Assembly: GCF_023062595.1 (NCBI RefSeq)
Contig: NZ_JALLAN010000006.1
Span: forward strand, 62,001 to 126,000
Direction: 5' to 3'
Length of the DNA stretch: 64,000 nt
Origin: Arthrobacter rhizosphaerae
GTDB taxonomy: Bacteria > Actinomycetota > Actinomycetes > Actinomycetales > Micrococcaceae
The position numbers were made by a program, and so were the translations under genes. Of this stretch, positions 16,536 to 25,209 are shown one piece after another; within the stretch, counting starts at the first letter, position 1; every line of letters begins with the position of its first letter. A model generated the notes under the pieces. It ran no database searches. It saw only the letters and a program-made list of their open reading frames with translations, and was not told where the DNA came from.

Positions 16536-17123
16536 CTAGCCTATGGCCAGCTCGTCTTGCGGCGGCGCATCTGAGCCCTCTGCATGCCGGCGCTGCAACT
16601 CGCCGGCGGCAAAGTCATACCATGTGTGGGCACCGAACAGGGGCTTTCGAGTGTCCAGGTGCCGGTACAGGGCGTCGGCCAGCTCGGCGAGACCTGCATC
16701 CGACATCGCGGCCACCGTCGACGCCGGTTCCAGAGTGCCCTCAAGGTAGACGGAAAGGTCAGACAGCTCTGGCGGCTCAATCAGCGTCAGCTGGAAAGGA
16801 TGTGGACCGGACCTGGTGTCATCCCCGTCCGTCCCGTCCTTCGCTGGCTTATTCCGACCCTCGATGTGCCGCAGGTATTCCACTACTTCGGGATCCACAT
16901 GAGAGGACTGGGTCAGGTCTACCTGGATCGGCGAACCGCTGGCAAGCCGTTGAGTACGGCGCAGGATGTGCAACAGAAGCGGATAGTTAGACCGCGTAAG
17001 GCAACCGGTAGCGAGGAGGGTTACGTGCCCGGGTTCAATGTCAATGCGAACGGTGACACGCAGTTTTTGGTTCAAGGGCTCTCCACCTGATACATCCAGA
17101 GAATATCCAAGAGCCGACTTCAT
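16536..17123 (-). CDS. hypothetical protein, possibly STAS-like
   Basis: A 195-residue cytosolic protein that I do not recognise with certainty. The first 100 residues (VRIDIEPGHVTLLATG, then QVDLTQSSHVDPEVVEYLRH) resemble a degenerate STAS domain, with alternating strands and helices and a TQSSHVD segment where DSSG would be. A Lys/Asp-rich linker near 105-120 is followed by a helical C-terminal part ending in an acidic tail. The start ATG 17123 is preceded by GGAGG. It lies 240 bases upstream of the glycosyltransferase on the same strand and is divergent from the ANTAR regulator. Its link to the partner-switch genes is inferred from position and fold resemblance. Confidence 0.6.
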   Translation of the reverse strand: MKSALGYSLDVSGGEPLNQKLRVTVRIDIEPGHVTLLATGCLTRSNYPLLLHILRRTQRLASGSPIQVDLTQSSHVDPEVVEYLRHIEGRNKPAKDGTDGDDTRSGPHPFQLTLIEPPELSDLSVYLEGTLEPASTVAAMSDAGLAELADALYRHLDTRKPLFGAHTWYDFAAGELQRRHAEGSDAPPQDELAIG

Positions 17124-17217
17124 AACTCCCCTCCACCCTATGAGGGCAGGATTGTGGGCCACAAGTCCGGGCGGGATTCTTACGGTGCATTTCGGGCGGC
17201 GGAACTAGAATTGGCAC

Positions 17218-17955
17218 ATGGACGACATGGCAATTGACACCTCACTGGCTGAACGTCTTCAGGACCTCGTGATCGACAGCCCGGACGTCGCCAGCTTCCT
17301 CGTCGAACTGTGTGAATTGTCGGCGGCCTCCCTTTCCGAGTCGTTAGCTCTGGAGGTCACTTGCGCCATCACCCTGCAAAGGCGGCACCGGACCTCCACG
17401 GCGGGCTGGAGCAGCGCCGCCTCCCGGGCGTGCGACGAGATCCAGCATAATTTCGGCGAGGGCCCCTGCCTTCACGCGATGAATACCGGAACTACTGTGC
17501 TGGTACGCGACACACGAACTGATGTGCGCTGGCCGGAGTATGGATCCGCCATCTCAGAACTGGGACAGCTCAGCGTACTCGGAGTCCCGCTGGCGCTCGA
17601 CGAGGGCGCCGCTGCCGCTCTCAATGTTTTTGCACCTGTTCCGGATGCCTTCGATGCCACGTCAATCGACCTCGCCGAAACCTTTGCCCGGCACGCCGAG
17701 AAGTCGCTAAGGCTTGCGGTGCGGATCGGAGCGCGGCAGCAGCTGGCCGACGATCTGCGTGCCGCCATGGAGTCGAGGACAGCGATCGACCTTGCCGCGG
17801 GGATCATCATGGCCCAGAACCGTTGTTCGCAGGAGGAGGCCCTGAGAATCCTGGCAAAGGCATCGAGCGGGCGCAACAAGAAGCTCCGGCACGTGGCCGA
17901 GGAGCTGGTGAAGAGCGTTGCGTCGTATGCGCCGTCGACGCATTTCACGCCCTAG
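17218..17955 (+). CDS. GAF and ANTAR domain transcription antiterminator
   Basis: RNA-binding regulator: a GAF sensor domain (about 30-165) followed by an ANTAR domain (about 180-235) containing AIDLAAGIIMAQNRCSQEEALRIL. ANTAR proteins bind paired hexanucleotide stem-loops and prevent termination. The GAF domain contains GEGPCLHAMNTGTTVLVRDT, common in actinobacterial members. The start may be ATG 17218 or ATG 17227. No ANTAR-type dual hairpin was recognised nearby, so its targets are unknown. The gene is divergent from the STAS-like orphan. Confidence 0.92.
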   Translation: MDDMAIDTSLAERLQDLVIDSPDVASFLVELCELSAASLSESLALEVTCAITLQRRHRTSTAGWSSAASRACDEIQHNFGEGPCLHAMNTGTTVLVRDTRTDVRWPEYGSAISELGQLSVLGVPLALDEGAAAALNVFAPVPDAFDATSIDLAETFARHAEKSLRLAVRIGARQQLADDLRAAMESRTAIDLAAGIIMAQNRCSQEEALRILAKASSGRNKKLRHVAEELVKSVASYAPSTHFTP

Positions 17956-17959
17956 GCCA

Positions 17960-17993
17960 AGAACCGGTTACCCCGCAGAACCGGTTACCCCGC
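17960..17993. repeat. perfect 17-bp tandem duplication after a stop codon
   Basis: AGAACCGGTTACCCCGC occurs twice in direct succession (17960-17976, 17977-17993), beginning four bases after the ANTAR gene stop. Each unit contains the palindrome AACCGGTT. The second copy overlaps the 3' end of the convergent GNAT gene, including its stop codon. Confidence 0.95.
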
Positions 17994-18329
17994 GCCTGCC
18001 GGGGTCTCGGGCCAGTCAATGAAGAGTTCGTAGGCCTCGTGCTTCCGTAGGTAGCCGGCGATGAAGGGGTCATGCGGAATGATCCGTTTTCCGGCGGCCA
18101 GGACGTCATCCAGGGCGAAGTGCGCCAGGACCTTGGAGTGTCCTTTTCCTTTGAACTCTTCGGCTGTTTCTGTCTGGATGAAGTCGATGTGTCCGGGGCG
18201 GTCAACGAAGCGGGTCTGAACCGCGAGTTTGCCGCCCACCCGCAGCTCGTACCGGTGCAGGGCGTCATTGCGAAGGGTTGAAACGTCCGGGCTGAACGTG
18301 TCCTCGGTGGATACCATGTTCTCCGTCAT
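17985..18329 (-). CDS. small GNAT-type N-acetyltransferase (YjdJ-like)
   Basis: A 114-residue minimal acetyltransferase of the short GNAT group. RYELRVGGKLAVQTRFVDRP forms the first strands; HIDFIQTETAEEFKGKGHSKVLAHFAL contains the acetyl-CoA loop EFKGKGHS; CCP-type cysteines are absent and PHDPFIAGYLRKH is the conserved C-terminal helix. Its ATG overlaps the acyltransferase stop by four bases. Substrate unknown. Confidence 0.85.
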   Translation of the reverse strand: MTENMVSTEDTFSPDVSTLRNDALHRYELRVGGKLAVQTRFVDRPGHIDFIQTETAEEFKGKGHSKVLAHFALDDVLAAGKRIIPHDPFIAGYLRKHEAYELFIDWPETPAGAG

Positions 18330-19669
18330 GGTTCGACATTGGCACTAAATGGCGGCGGTGGCAATGCCGGTTCCGCGTCGCGAGTGACCTTCTCCGCCGG
18401 CAACCTGACCGGAACGCGGCCCAGAAGGAGCGCAGCCAACGTAAAACATGCCGCTCCCCCGCCAAGAAGACCCAGAGTAAGGCCATTGAAGGCGGCATCA
18501 GTCACCGGGATGAAGACGACGACGGCGGCGGTCACCACCGCGGCGGCAGGCCGACGACGGGTGTGGATCGACGCCGTCGGACGATCCTCCAACCGCCCAA
18601 AAAGCGCCAGTACGGGAAGCAGGAGCGTGATCAATCCCAAGAGCACCACCGAACGGGACCACCACCATTCAGCCGTGCCACCCGCGGGTTTGGGGAACTC
18701 AGTCAGGAGCCACAATCCTGACATTGCAACAAGGACGGGCAGGTGCCACAGGTAGACGGTCATGGAACGACGGCCTGCAACAGCCAGAACCTTCTGGACC
18801 CAGCCTGCGGAAGCCACCGAATTAAGCCCGGGACGGAAGAGCTCAAGAGTTGCCGCCTGGGAAATGCCCAGCAGCAGCAGGGTCAGGTTCGGCGGGTTCA
18901 GGTTCACCAGCATGTTCCCCGGGTAGAGGCCCAACCCGGTCAGAACGGCAAGAAGAAGGTTGCTCAGGATGATGACGGCCACCAGCCCTGAGCGGCTCAC
19001 CTTACTGACATGGCCATCTGCAATCACGAATCCCAATTGCTGCACCGCACACCAGAGGAACACCATGTTGGCGTACGCCAGGAGAGGCAGGACTCCTCGG
19101 AAGCAGTCGACGGTCACCACCAGTATCGCGAGCCCGCCGAGGGTGGGCAACGCTGAGCGCTCATGCAACCTGGTCAGAACGGGGATGCTCAACTGCGCTG
19201 CGAGGTAGGCAGCAAGGAACCACAGCGGCATGCCCGCCCCCGTGGCCAGAAGCTGGATTACCTGTGGATGCACCCCGAGCAACAGTGCGGCCCAGAGGCC
19301 CGTGAACATCACCGCGAGCAAGGCGGCGGCAGGTCGGATAAGACGCAGCAACCGCACCTGGGCAAATTCGAAGCCGGTTCCACCGCGGTCACGCAGCCGG
19401 CGCCAGGACTGGAGTCCGGTGATTCCCCCTGCCACGAAAAAGAGCGGCATGACCATAAAGATCCAGATGACGGGTTCGAACCAGTCCTGGTTGCCCAAGG
19501 TGTTTTCCGACGTCACGGTACCGTCGGGATGAAGGACGGGGCTGACCATCATGGTGTGGCTCACCACCACCAGCACCAGGCAGAAGAAGCGGGCAAGGTC
19601 GATCACCAGGTCACGTGGCGGCGTGTCCCCCCGATCCCCGACCTGCGGCTTCCCGTCTGGAAGGCCCAT
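18326..19669 (-). CDS. acyltransferase family 3 membrane protein
   Basis: Integral membrane acyltransferase of the OafA/OpgC type, which transfers acyl groups onto cell-envelope carbohydrates. VIDLARFFCLVLVVVSHT in the first helix holds the R/H pair typical of the family; about ten hydrophobic segments follow, and PLWFLAAYLAAQL is the conserved cytoplasmic-face motif. With the start at ATG 19669 (AGGGGAG upstream) it has 447 residues. It may modify an envelope polymer, but no polymer gene is adjacent apart from the glycosyltransferase 2 kb away. It overlaps the GNAT gene. Confidence 0.87.
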   Translation of the reverse strand: MGLPDGKPQVGDRGDTPPRDLVIDLARFFCLVLVVVSHTMMVSPVLHPDGTVTSENTLGNQDWFEPVIWIFMVMPLFFVAGGITGLQSWRRLRDRGGTGFEFAQVRLLRLIRPAAALLAVMFTGLWAALLLGVHPQVIQLLATGAGMPLWFLAAYLAAQLSIPVLTRLHERSALPTLGGLAILVVTVDCFRGVLPLLAYANMVFLWCAVQQLGFVIADGHVSKVSRSGLVAVIILSNLLLAVLTGLGLYPGNMLVNLNPPNLTLLLLGISQAATLELFRPGLNSVASAGWVQKVLAVAGRRSMTVYLWHLPVLVAMSGLWLLTEFPKPAGGTAEWWWSRSVVLLGLITLLLPVLALFGRLEDRPTASIHTRRRPAAAVVTAAVVVFIPVTDAAFNGLTLGLLGGGAACFTLAALLLGRVPVRLPAEKVTRDAEPALPPPPFSANVEP

Positions 19670-19775
19670 TGTGCTCCCCTGTGAACACGGGTTCAGAACC
19701 CGACTGCTTACTCTCATTCTCCGCCCGGGGCGGGTTAAGGACCAGCAGCGCCGCGCCCGGCCCCGCACTGTCAGT

Positions 19776-20168
19776 TCAGGCCGTCAGCAGCGCCAGGGTG
19801 CCCAGCACGACGGCGAGGAAAGGGGTGGCACCCTGCGTTGCTGCGGCGCGGAGGTACTTGCGCCCGCTCAGGGCCAGCACGACGGCGGCCAGCAGCATGG
19901 AGCCGCAACTGCTGAAAATCATGGTCCAGCCCACAACGGGCTGGCCGAGTGAGACTGCGGCGATGCCCGCGAAGGCACCGATGGCCAGGAAGAGATTATA
20001 GAAGCCCTGGTTGTAGGCGAGAGACCTGGTGGTTTCGGCGTCAGCCTGGGAGGCGATGCTGAAACGCTTCCAGGTTGCGGGCCGGGTCCAGGTGAGGGAT
20101 TCCATGCTGAAGATGTAGACGTGGAGGAGTGCTGCGATGGTCGCGAAGATAAGGGAGGCCAGGATCAT
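19776..20168 (-). CDS. DUF1304 family membrane protein
   Basis: A 130-residue protein with four membrane helices. ALLHVYIFSMESLTW in helix 1 with W residues, and YNQGFYNLFLAIGA near residue 52, are the DUF1304 hallmarks. Function is not established for the family. The start codon sits inside a short hairpin that pairs the likely ribosome binding site with codons 2-3 (see 20161-20180). It lies 106 bases upstream of the acyltransferase on the same strand. Confidence 0.9.
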   Translation of the reverse strand: MILASLIFATIAALLHVYIFSMESLTWTRPATWKRFSIASQADAETTRSLAYNQGFYNLFLAIGAFAGIAAVSLGQPVVGWTMIFSSCGSMLLAAVVLALSGRKYLRAAATQGATPFLAVVLGTLALLTA

Positions 20169-20180
20169 TTAGCTGATCCT
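20161..20180 (-). promoter_or_regulatory. start-codon hairpin that can mask the ribosome binding site
   Basis: On the minus strand the message reads AGGATCA, loop GCTAAA, TGATCCT: a perfect seven-base stem. AGGA, the only nearby ribosome binding site, pairs with TCCT of codons 2-3, and the A of ATG closes the loop. It could instead be a DNA operator. Confidence 0.5.
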
Positions 20181-20242
20181 AGCCTCCCTTCCTTATTTGT
20201 TTGTCCGCCTTTGAATCCGGCGGTCTGCCGGCGAGGCGGATT

Positions 20243-21112
20243 TCAGCGTGTCAGCGTTGCCAGCGCTCCGGCAGCGAAGTGCTTGGCTGACTGGTTCCAC
20301 AGCCTTAGCAGGCCCTGGAGGTTCTCTCCATCCGCCCGATAGCCACTGGTGTTGGCTTCGAGGGTGGCAAGCACCCCGGTGCGAAGCTCGGTGTTGAAAT
20401 TGACCTTGCCCACGTTCATGGCGGACGCCTTCACCAGCTCCTCAGCGGGAATGCCGGACGCCCCGTGCAGCACGAGCGGTATATGGGTCCGTACGGCTAT
20501 GTCCTGCAGTACATCCCACCGCAGTTCCGGTTCGCCGGTGTACTTTCCGTGGACGTTGCCGACGGCGACGGCCAGGAGCTGGGCTCCCGTGCGGGTCACG
20601 AAGTCCTCCACCTGGGCGGAATCCGTGAGCCCGGCCAGCGCGTTTGCAGCGGATGAGTCTTCGACTCCGAAAGCTCTGTCCTCATCCCCCGCGAGTCCGC
20701 CAAGTTCGGCTTCAATGACAACCTCAGTGCGGCCCTGGGCATCCAGGATTGCCCGGACCTCCCTGACCAGCGCAATGTTGTCCTCGTAAGGGAGGGCTGA
20801 TCCGTCCACGAGGACGGAATCCGCCCCCGCGTTGACGGCGTCGACGATCACCTGGATGTCCGTGGCATGATCCAGCTGGACGGCCACCGGTACTTCAGCG
20901 GAGTCAGCAACACCTCGCAGCGCCGAGATCAGCCGCAGGCCGCCCAGAGTGGCACCGGTCTTGGGTGCCACCAGCAGAATGGTTCCGCGTCCTGCGTCCT
21001 CGGCCGCGGCCACCACTGCCAGTGCGGTGGTGAAGTCATAGCAGGTAAAGGCGGGAATTGCCGCGCCCTTCTGAAGCGCTGAAACAACCAGGTGATCAAG
21101 TCGAGTGCGCAT
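20243..21112 (-). CDS. class II fructose-bisphosphate-aldolase-family protein
   Basis: Metal-dependent aldolase of the FbaA/GatY/KbaY family (289 residues, normal). AFTCYDFTTA opens the barrel, VAVQLDHATD holds a metal-binding His, VIEAELGGLAGDEDR is the EAELG metal/catalytic segment, AVAVGNVHGKYTGEPELRWD and LVLHGASGIP provide two more metal-binding His, and VNFNTELR ends the phosphate site. It is the last gene of the kinase-dehydrogenase-permease operon; its ATG overlaps the permease stop by one base. Where a tetronate pathway normally has an AraD/FucA-type decarboxylase, this operon has a DHAP-aldolase-type enzyme, so the cleavage step may differ. Confidence 0.88.
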   Translation of the reverse strand: MRTRLDHLVVSALQKGAAIPAFTCYDFTTALAVVAAAEDAGRGTILLVAPKTGATLGGLRLISALRGVADSAEVPVAVQLDHATDIQVIVDAVNAGADSVLVDGSALPYEDNIALVREVRAILDAQGRTEVVIEAELGGLAGDEDRAFGVEDSSAANALAGLTDSAQVEDFVTRTGAQLLAVAVGNVHGKYTGEPELRWDVLQDIAVRTHIPLVLHGASGIPAEELVKASAMNVGKVNFNTELRTGVLATLEANTSGYRADGENLQGLLRLWNQSAKHFAAGALATLTR

Positions 21113-22578
21113 CAGACGCTAAGACCTCCCACCAGGATCCAGGCAATAAAGGTCAGGATGAAACCGGCCAGGCCAAGGATGGTGGTCAGGACGGTCCAGG
21201 TCTTAAGGCCGTCGGAAACGGTGAGTCCGTAGTAACGGACCACTGTCCAGAAACCGGCGTCGGTGACGTGGGAGAGGCCCAGTGAACCGAAGCCGATGGC
21301 GATGACCAGCACGGCGATCTGGGCCGGAGTGTAGCCCCCCTCGGTCACAGCGGCAGTGAGAAGTCCTGTGGTGGTGACGATTGCAACGGTGGCGGAGCCC
21401 TGAGCAGCACGCAGGGCCAGGGAGATCACGAAGGCCAGCCCAATAAGCGGCAGGCCGAGGCTGTCCAGAGTCTGGGACAACGCTGCTCCGATGCCTGACG
21501 CCCGCAGCACCTCGCCGAAGACGCCGCCGGCCGCGACAACCATCAGGATGGAAGCGATCGGAGGAAGGGCCCCTTCGAAGATTTCGCCGGTTTCCTTGAG
21601 CGACCACTGACGGCGGACGGCAAGAAGGAAGAACGAGAAGGCAACGGCAACCAGGAGGGCGAAGAACGGGTTACCGATGAAGGCGGCGAGTCCGTACCAG
21701 CTGTTGTCCTTGGGGATGAGCAGTGTGCCGGTGGTGCCCACAAGAATCTGCACGATAGGCGCTGCGATGAGGAAAATGATGAGGGCGGGACGGGGAGGGG
21801 CGATTGCAAGGGCACCCGGACCGTCATGGCCAGCGCGAACCAGGGAGTCAGAGCCGAACTCTTCCACCTGAGCCTTGACGGAGGGCAGGAGTTCGTATTC
21901 CTTGCGGTTCATGATGCTGGCAACCCAGTAGGAAAGGAAGCCGAGCGGGATGCAGATAATCAGGGAGAACAGCGCGATGAGTCCGATGTCTGCGCCAAGG
22001 ACGCCGGCGCCGGCAACAATACCCGGGTGGGGTGGCACCGCGACGTGGATGGCGAGCATGATTCCGGCCATGGGCAGGCCGAACTTGATCGGGTGCACGT
22101 TGGCGATCTTTGCGAAAGCGTAGACGATCGGCACCAGGACGATGACGCCCACTTCGAAGAAGACCGGAATGGCCACAAGGAAGCCAACGGCAGTCAGTGC
22201 AATGGCAACGCGCTTGGGGCCAAGCTTCTGGGTAAAGTGCACGGCGAGTGACTGGACACCGCCGGAGACCTCGATCATCCTGCCGAGAACAGCACCCAGG
22301 GCAATGAGCAGTGCAACTTTGCCCATAGTGCCACCGACGCCGTTTGCCACAACGGTGAAAACGTCCTTCAGGGGGATCTGCGCAGCGACCGCGACGATGA
22401 TGCTGACGGTCAGCAAGGCCACGAAGGCCTGGATCTTGAAGCGGATGATCATCACCAGCAGAAGGGCAATGCCCAAAGCGGCAATGGTCAACAGCAACGG
22501 AGTTCCCAGCTCCACGGCCGGCTTGATGACGGGAGCTTCAGCTGCCTTCACCATCAGGTTGGTTAACAGGGGATTCAT
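21112..22578 (-). CDS. GntP family gluconate/sugar-acid permease
   Basis: Proton-coupled importer for aldonates such as gluconate or four-carbon sugar acids. The 488-residue protein has about 12-14 hydrophobic segments; FEVGVIVLVPIVYAFAK and the glycine-rich PPHPGIVAGAGVLGADIG segment are GntP signatures. It sits between the dehydrogenase and the aldolase in an operon with a four-carbon acid sugar kinase, which points to threonate/erythronate-type substrates. The start ATG 22578 has AGGAGAC (complement of GTCTCCT) about six bases upstream. Regulated by the divergent GntR at 25312, by inference. Confidence 0.92.
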   Translation of the reverse strand: MNPLLTNLMVKAAEAPVIKPAVELGTPLLLTIAALGIALLLVMIIRFKIQAFVALLTVSIIVAVAAQIPLKDVFTVVANGVGGTMGKVALLIALGAVLGRMIEVSGGVQSLAVHFTQKLGPKRVAIALTAVGFLVAIPVFFEVGVIVLVPIVYAFAKIANVHPIKFGLPMAGIMLAIHVAVPPHPGIVAGAGVLGADIGLIALFSLIICIPLGFLSYWVASIMNRKEYELLPSVKAQVEEFGSDSLVRAGHDGPGALAIAPPRPALIIFLIAAPIVQILVGTTGTLLIPKDNSWYGLAAFIGNPFFALLVAVAFSFFLLAVRRQWSLKETGEIFEGALPPIASILMVVAAGGVFGEVLRASGIGAALSQTLDSLGLPLIGLAFVISLALRAAQGSATVAIVTTTGLLTAAVTEGGYTPAQIAVLVIAIGFGSLGLSHVTDAGFWTVVRYYGLTVSDGLKTWTVLTTILGLAGFILTFIAWILVGGLSV

Positions 22579-22719
22579 TGGGGTGTCTCCTTTGACAAGC
22601 CAGCCTACTTCCAGACCGGCGGTGGGGATACGGGGACGTGCTGATGGGTGGAACGGCGACGGCGGAGGGGGGACCGCCGTCGCCTGGTCTTAGTGGGTCA
22701 GGACTTTTGGGTCTTGGTC

Positions 22720-23619
22720 CTAGGCAGTGCGCTTGGTGGGCGCGACAACTTTGATGACAGCCGAATCGTCGGCGGCGGCGAGGCCCTGGGCCTGGCCCAG
22801 CAGGTACAGCTGCTCGGCGGCGGCAGCCACGGGAGCGGCGAGTCCGGCGGCTCGGGTGGCCTTGCCTACGATGCCCATGTCCTTGACGAAGATGTCCAGG
22901 CGGCTCAGCACTTCGGCGCCTTCCTCGGTGTAGGCCTCGAGGATGCGGGGGCCGCGGTTGGAAAGCATAAAGGAACCTGCTGCCCCCGCCTCGAGCGCCG
23001 CCAGGGTCTTGGCCTGATCCAGGCCAAGGGCGTCGGCGAGGGCCATTGCCTCAGCCGCCGCTGCGATGTGTACTCCGCAGAGCAGCTGGTTGACGGTCTT
23101 GAGGGCTTGGCCGTCACCGGGCTTGTCGCCCACAACGGTGAGGGTTGAGGCGAGGAGTTCCAGGACCGGGCGGGCGGCTTCGTAGGCTGCGGGGTCGGCG
23201 CCCACAACGATCAGCAGATCACCTTCGCCGGCGCGCTTGGGGCCGCCGGAGAGGGGCGCATCCACCAGCGCGACGCCGAATCCGGCCAGCCGCTCGACGG
23301 TCGCGGGGATCGCTTCGGTGCCGACAGTGCTGGTCAGGATCACGACGGCGCCCGGCTTCAGCACGGAGGCCACGCCGTTCTCCCCGAAGAGAACGTCATT
23401 GAGCTGCTCGCCATTGCGGACTGCGAGCAGCAGGGCGTCGGTTTCCTGTGCAGCTTCCTTGGCCGATGCGAACGTGTGGACGCCGGCCTCGGAAGCCAGC
23501 TGCAGGCGTGCCTCCGCGATGTCGAAGCCGTGGACGGTCAGTTCTGATGCGAGGCGCGTGGCCATCGGCAAGCCCATGGCTCCGAGGCCAAGGACGGTGA
23601 CGGTGTAGTTGTCGCTCAT
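22720..23619 (-). CDS. NAD(P)-dependent 3-hydroxyacid dehydrogenase (LtnD-like)
   Basis: Beta-hydroxyacid dehydrogenase of the 3-hydroxyisobutyrate/tartronate-semialdehyde family. The Rossmann motif GLGAMGLPMA is at residues 11-20, DAPLSGGPKRAGEGDL is the substrate-binding motif, and the catalytic lysine lies in GDGQALKTVNQLL near residue 170. With OtnK-like kinase and GntP neighbours the likely reaction is oxidation of a four-carbon sugar acid at C2 or C3, as for L-threonate 2-dehydrogenase. 299 residues is typical. It lies 64 bases after the kinase gene. Exact substrate is inferred from context only. Confidence 0.9.
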   Translation of the reverse strand: MSDNYTVTVLGLGAMGLPMATRLASELTVHGFDIAEARLQLASEAGVHTFASAKEAAQETDALLLAVRNGEQLNDVLFGENGVASVLKPGAVVILTSTVGTEAIPATVERLAGFGVALVDAPLSGGPKRAGEGDLLIVVGADPAAYEAARPVLELLASTLTVVGDKPGDGQALKTVNQLLCGVHIAAAAEAMALADALGLDQAKTLAALEAGAAGSFMLSNRGPRILEAYTEEGAEVLSRLDIFVKDMGIVGKATRAAGLAAPVAAAAEQLYLLGQAQGLAAADDSAVIKVVAPTKRTA

Positions 23620-23682
23620 GATGTTCTCCGTTGAATTCGTTACTGCTGACTGAGGTGCAGGGTGCAGGTGGGCAGGTGCGGA

Positions 23683-25176
23683 CTAAAAGGTGGTGCTGAG
23701 TTTGCGGGTGACCTGGGCCAGGGACTGGTCATCGCCGACGTTGCCGGCAAAGACGATGTACGGGATGCCCTTGGCGGGTCCGTCCACTGGCTCCCAAAGG
23801 CTGACGATGCCGGGGAGCATGGGGCCGCGGACAATTGCGTGGCGGATTTCCAGCCCGTGCGCGGCGACGTCGGAGGAAGTGATGCCGCCCTTGGCGATCA
23901 CGAAGCGCGGCGGGAAGGTTTTCAGGGTCCGGTTCACGAGAGCTACGACAGCGGCGGAAACTGTCCGTGCGATCCTCAGGCTGTCGGCGGCGTCGTCCGT
24001 CTTGATGAGCAGGCGGCTCGTGTGGACAATGACGTCGCCCTGGCGGAGTGCTCCCACTACCTCCCTCACGGTGGCGTCAAGGTAGGTCTCGGCTTCTTCC
24101 CCAAGGAGCCTTTCGACGTCGACCTCCACGATCTTTGCCGAGCTGTGCTGGTCGGTGAGGACCTTGAGCTGGCGGGTGGTGACGCCGACGTGCGAGCCGA
24201 CAATGATCAGTCCACCGGCAAGTGATGGGGTGTTGCCTGCGTACGCCTCTTCACCGCTGAGTTCGCTGCGGATCTCCTGCCCGATCCGGGCACGCACGAA
24301 GGGCGGGCCCACCCGGTAAAGGAGCTTCTTGCCGCGGCGTTCGGCTTCTTCCAGGCCCAAGGCCAGTGCGCGGAGGTCATTTTCAGTCACGATGTCCGCC
24401 ACAATCTGCGTCGATCCGCTGGCGGGCGCGATCGCGTCGGCGATGGCCTTTGCCGAGACCTGGGGATCGCCGTCCGGGCCGGCGGCCCTGATGATATTCA
24501 GGTCAAGGACAATAACGGAGCCGGCCGGGTAGCGGCCCTGCGACTTCTCGGCGACGTACTCGGCGAGCTCGGAGTTGGCGAATCCAAAGCTGGCGTCCTT
24601 GGCGAACTCGGTCTCAGATACCGGCGTCAGTTGCCCTGCCTCGGAGCCGGTGCCGCGCATGTAATGAACTCCGCCGATGGTCACGCGGCCTGCGTCCGGG
24701 AAAGCCGGGACAATAACGACGCCGTCGGTAACCTCGCCGCTGGCCGCTGCGAGCGTCGCGGCGATGGTATCGGGCTCCAAGGGGAAATGTCCGCGGAGGG
24801 TGGAATCTCCGCGGCTGACGAAGCCCACGCGAAGGGGGAATTCGCTCTCATCCGCCGCGAGGAGGGCGTTGCGGACAATCTCTTCGTTCCGTGCGGCAGC
24901 TTCGGCGGGGTCCAGGCTGCGGGTGTTGGTGAGGACGTAGACGGCGGGCTTGCCCTGGGCGAAAGCCCAGGTGAAATCGGGGGCATCCCACCGGGTCAGC
25001 ACGGGCAGGTCCGACACCGATTGCGTGCCGGTCGGATCGTCGTCGAGCACCACCAGCACCTGCGGAGTGATAGCCGCGGAAGCCGCCACAGCTTCGGCAA
25101 CCAGCTGAGCGGGAATCTGGACCTCTGCCGGGTAGGCGGCCAGCACATCTGCTTCAAGGGGCACTTTGCACTCCAT
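23683..25176 (-). CDS. four-carbon acid sugar kinase (OtnK/DtnK family, formerly DUF1537)
   Basis: ATP-dependent kinase that phosphorylates 3-oxo-tetronates or tetronates. The N-terminal sugar-binding domain begins with VLDDDPTGTQSVSDLPVLT near residue 43; RGDSTLRGHFPLE is the substrate loop; the C-terminal nucleotide-binding domain contains GGLIIVGSHVG, FVIAKGGITSSDVA and IVFAGNVGDDQSL. 497 residues is slightly longer than most relatives because of an N-terminal extension of about 40 residues. First gene of the minus-strand operon, transcribed away from the GntR gene; the palindrome at 25210-25226 lies 34 bases before its ATG. Confidence 0.92.
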   Translation of the reverse strand: MECKVPLEADVLAAYPAEVQIPAQLVAEAVAASAAITPQVLVVLDDDPTGTQSVSDLPVLTRWDAPDFTWAFAQGKPAVYVLTNTRSLDPAEAAARNEEIVRNALLAADESEFPLRVGFVSRGDSTLRGHFPLEPDTIAATLAAASGEVTDGVVIVPAFPDAGRVTIGGVHYMRGTGSEAGQLTPVSETEFAKDASFGFANSELAEYVAEKSQGRYPAGSVIVLDLNIIRAAGPDGDPQVSAKAIADAIAPASGSTQIVADIVTENDLRALALGLEEAERRGKKLLYRVGPPFVRARIGQEIRSELSGEEAYAGNTPSLAGGLIIVGSHVGVTTRQLKVLTDQHSSAKIVEVDVERLLGEEAETYLDATVREVVGALRQGDVIVHTSRLLIKTDDAADSLRIARTVSAAVVALVNRTLKTFPPRFVIAKGGITSSDVAAHGLEIRHAIVRGPMLPGIVSLWEPVDGPAKGIPYIVFAGNVGDDQSLAQVTRKLSTTF

Positions 25177-25209
25177 TGTGTGAGTAATCGCTACTGTTAG
25201 GACATTTGT

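Noticed and set aside
17960..17993. Possible CRISPR-like repeats
   Set aside because: Two immediately adjacent copies without spacers; no cas genes. The other tandem repeats in the window fail for the same reason.
23683..25176. Naming the sugar-acid operon as a defined threonate or erythronate pathway
   Set aside because: The kinase, dehydrogenase and permease fit, but the decarboxylase and isomerase of the known pathways are absent, so a specific substrate name is not supported.
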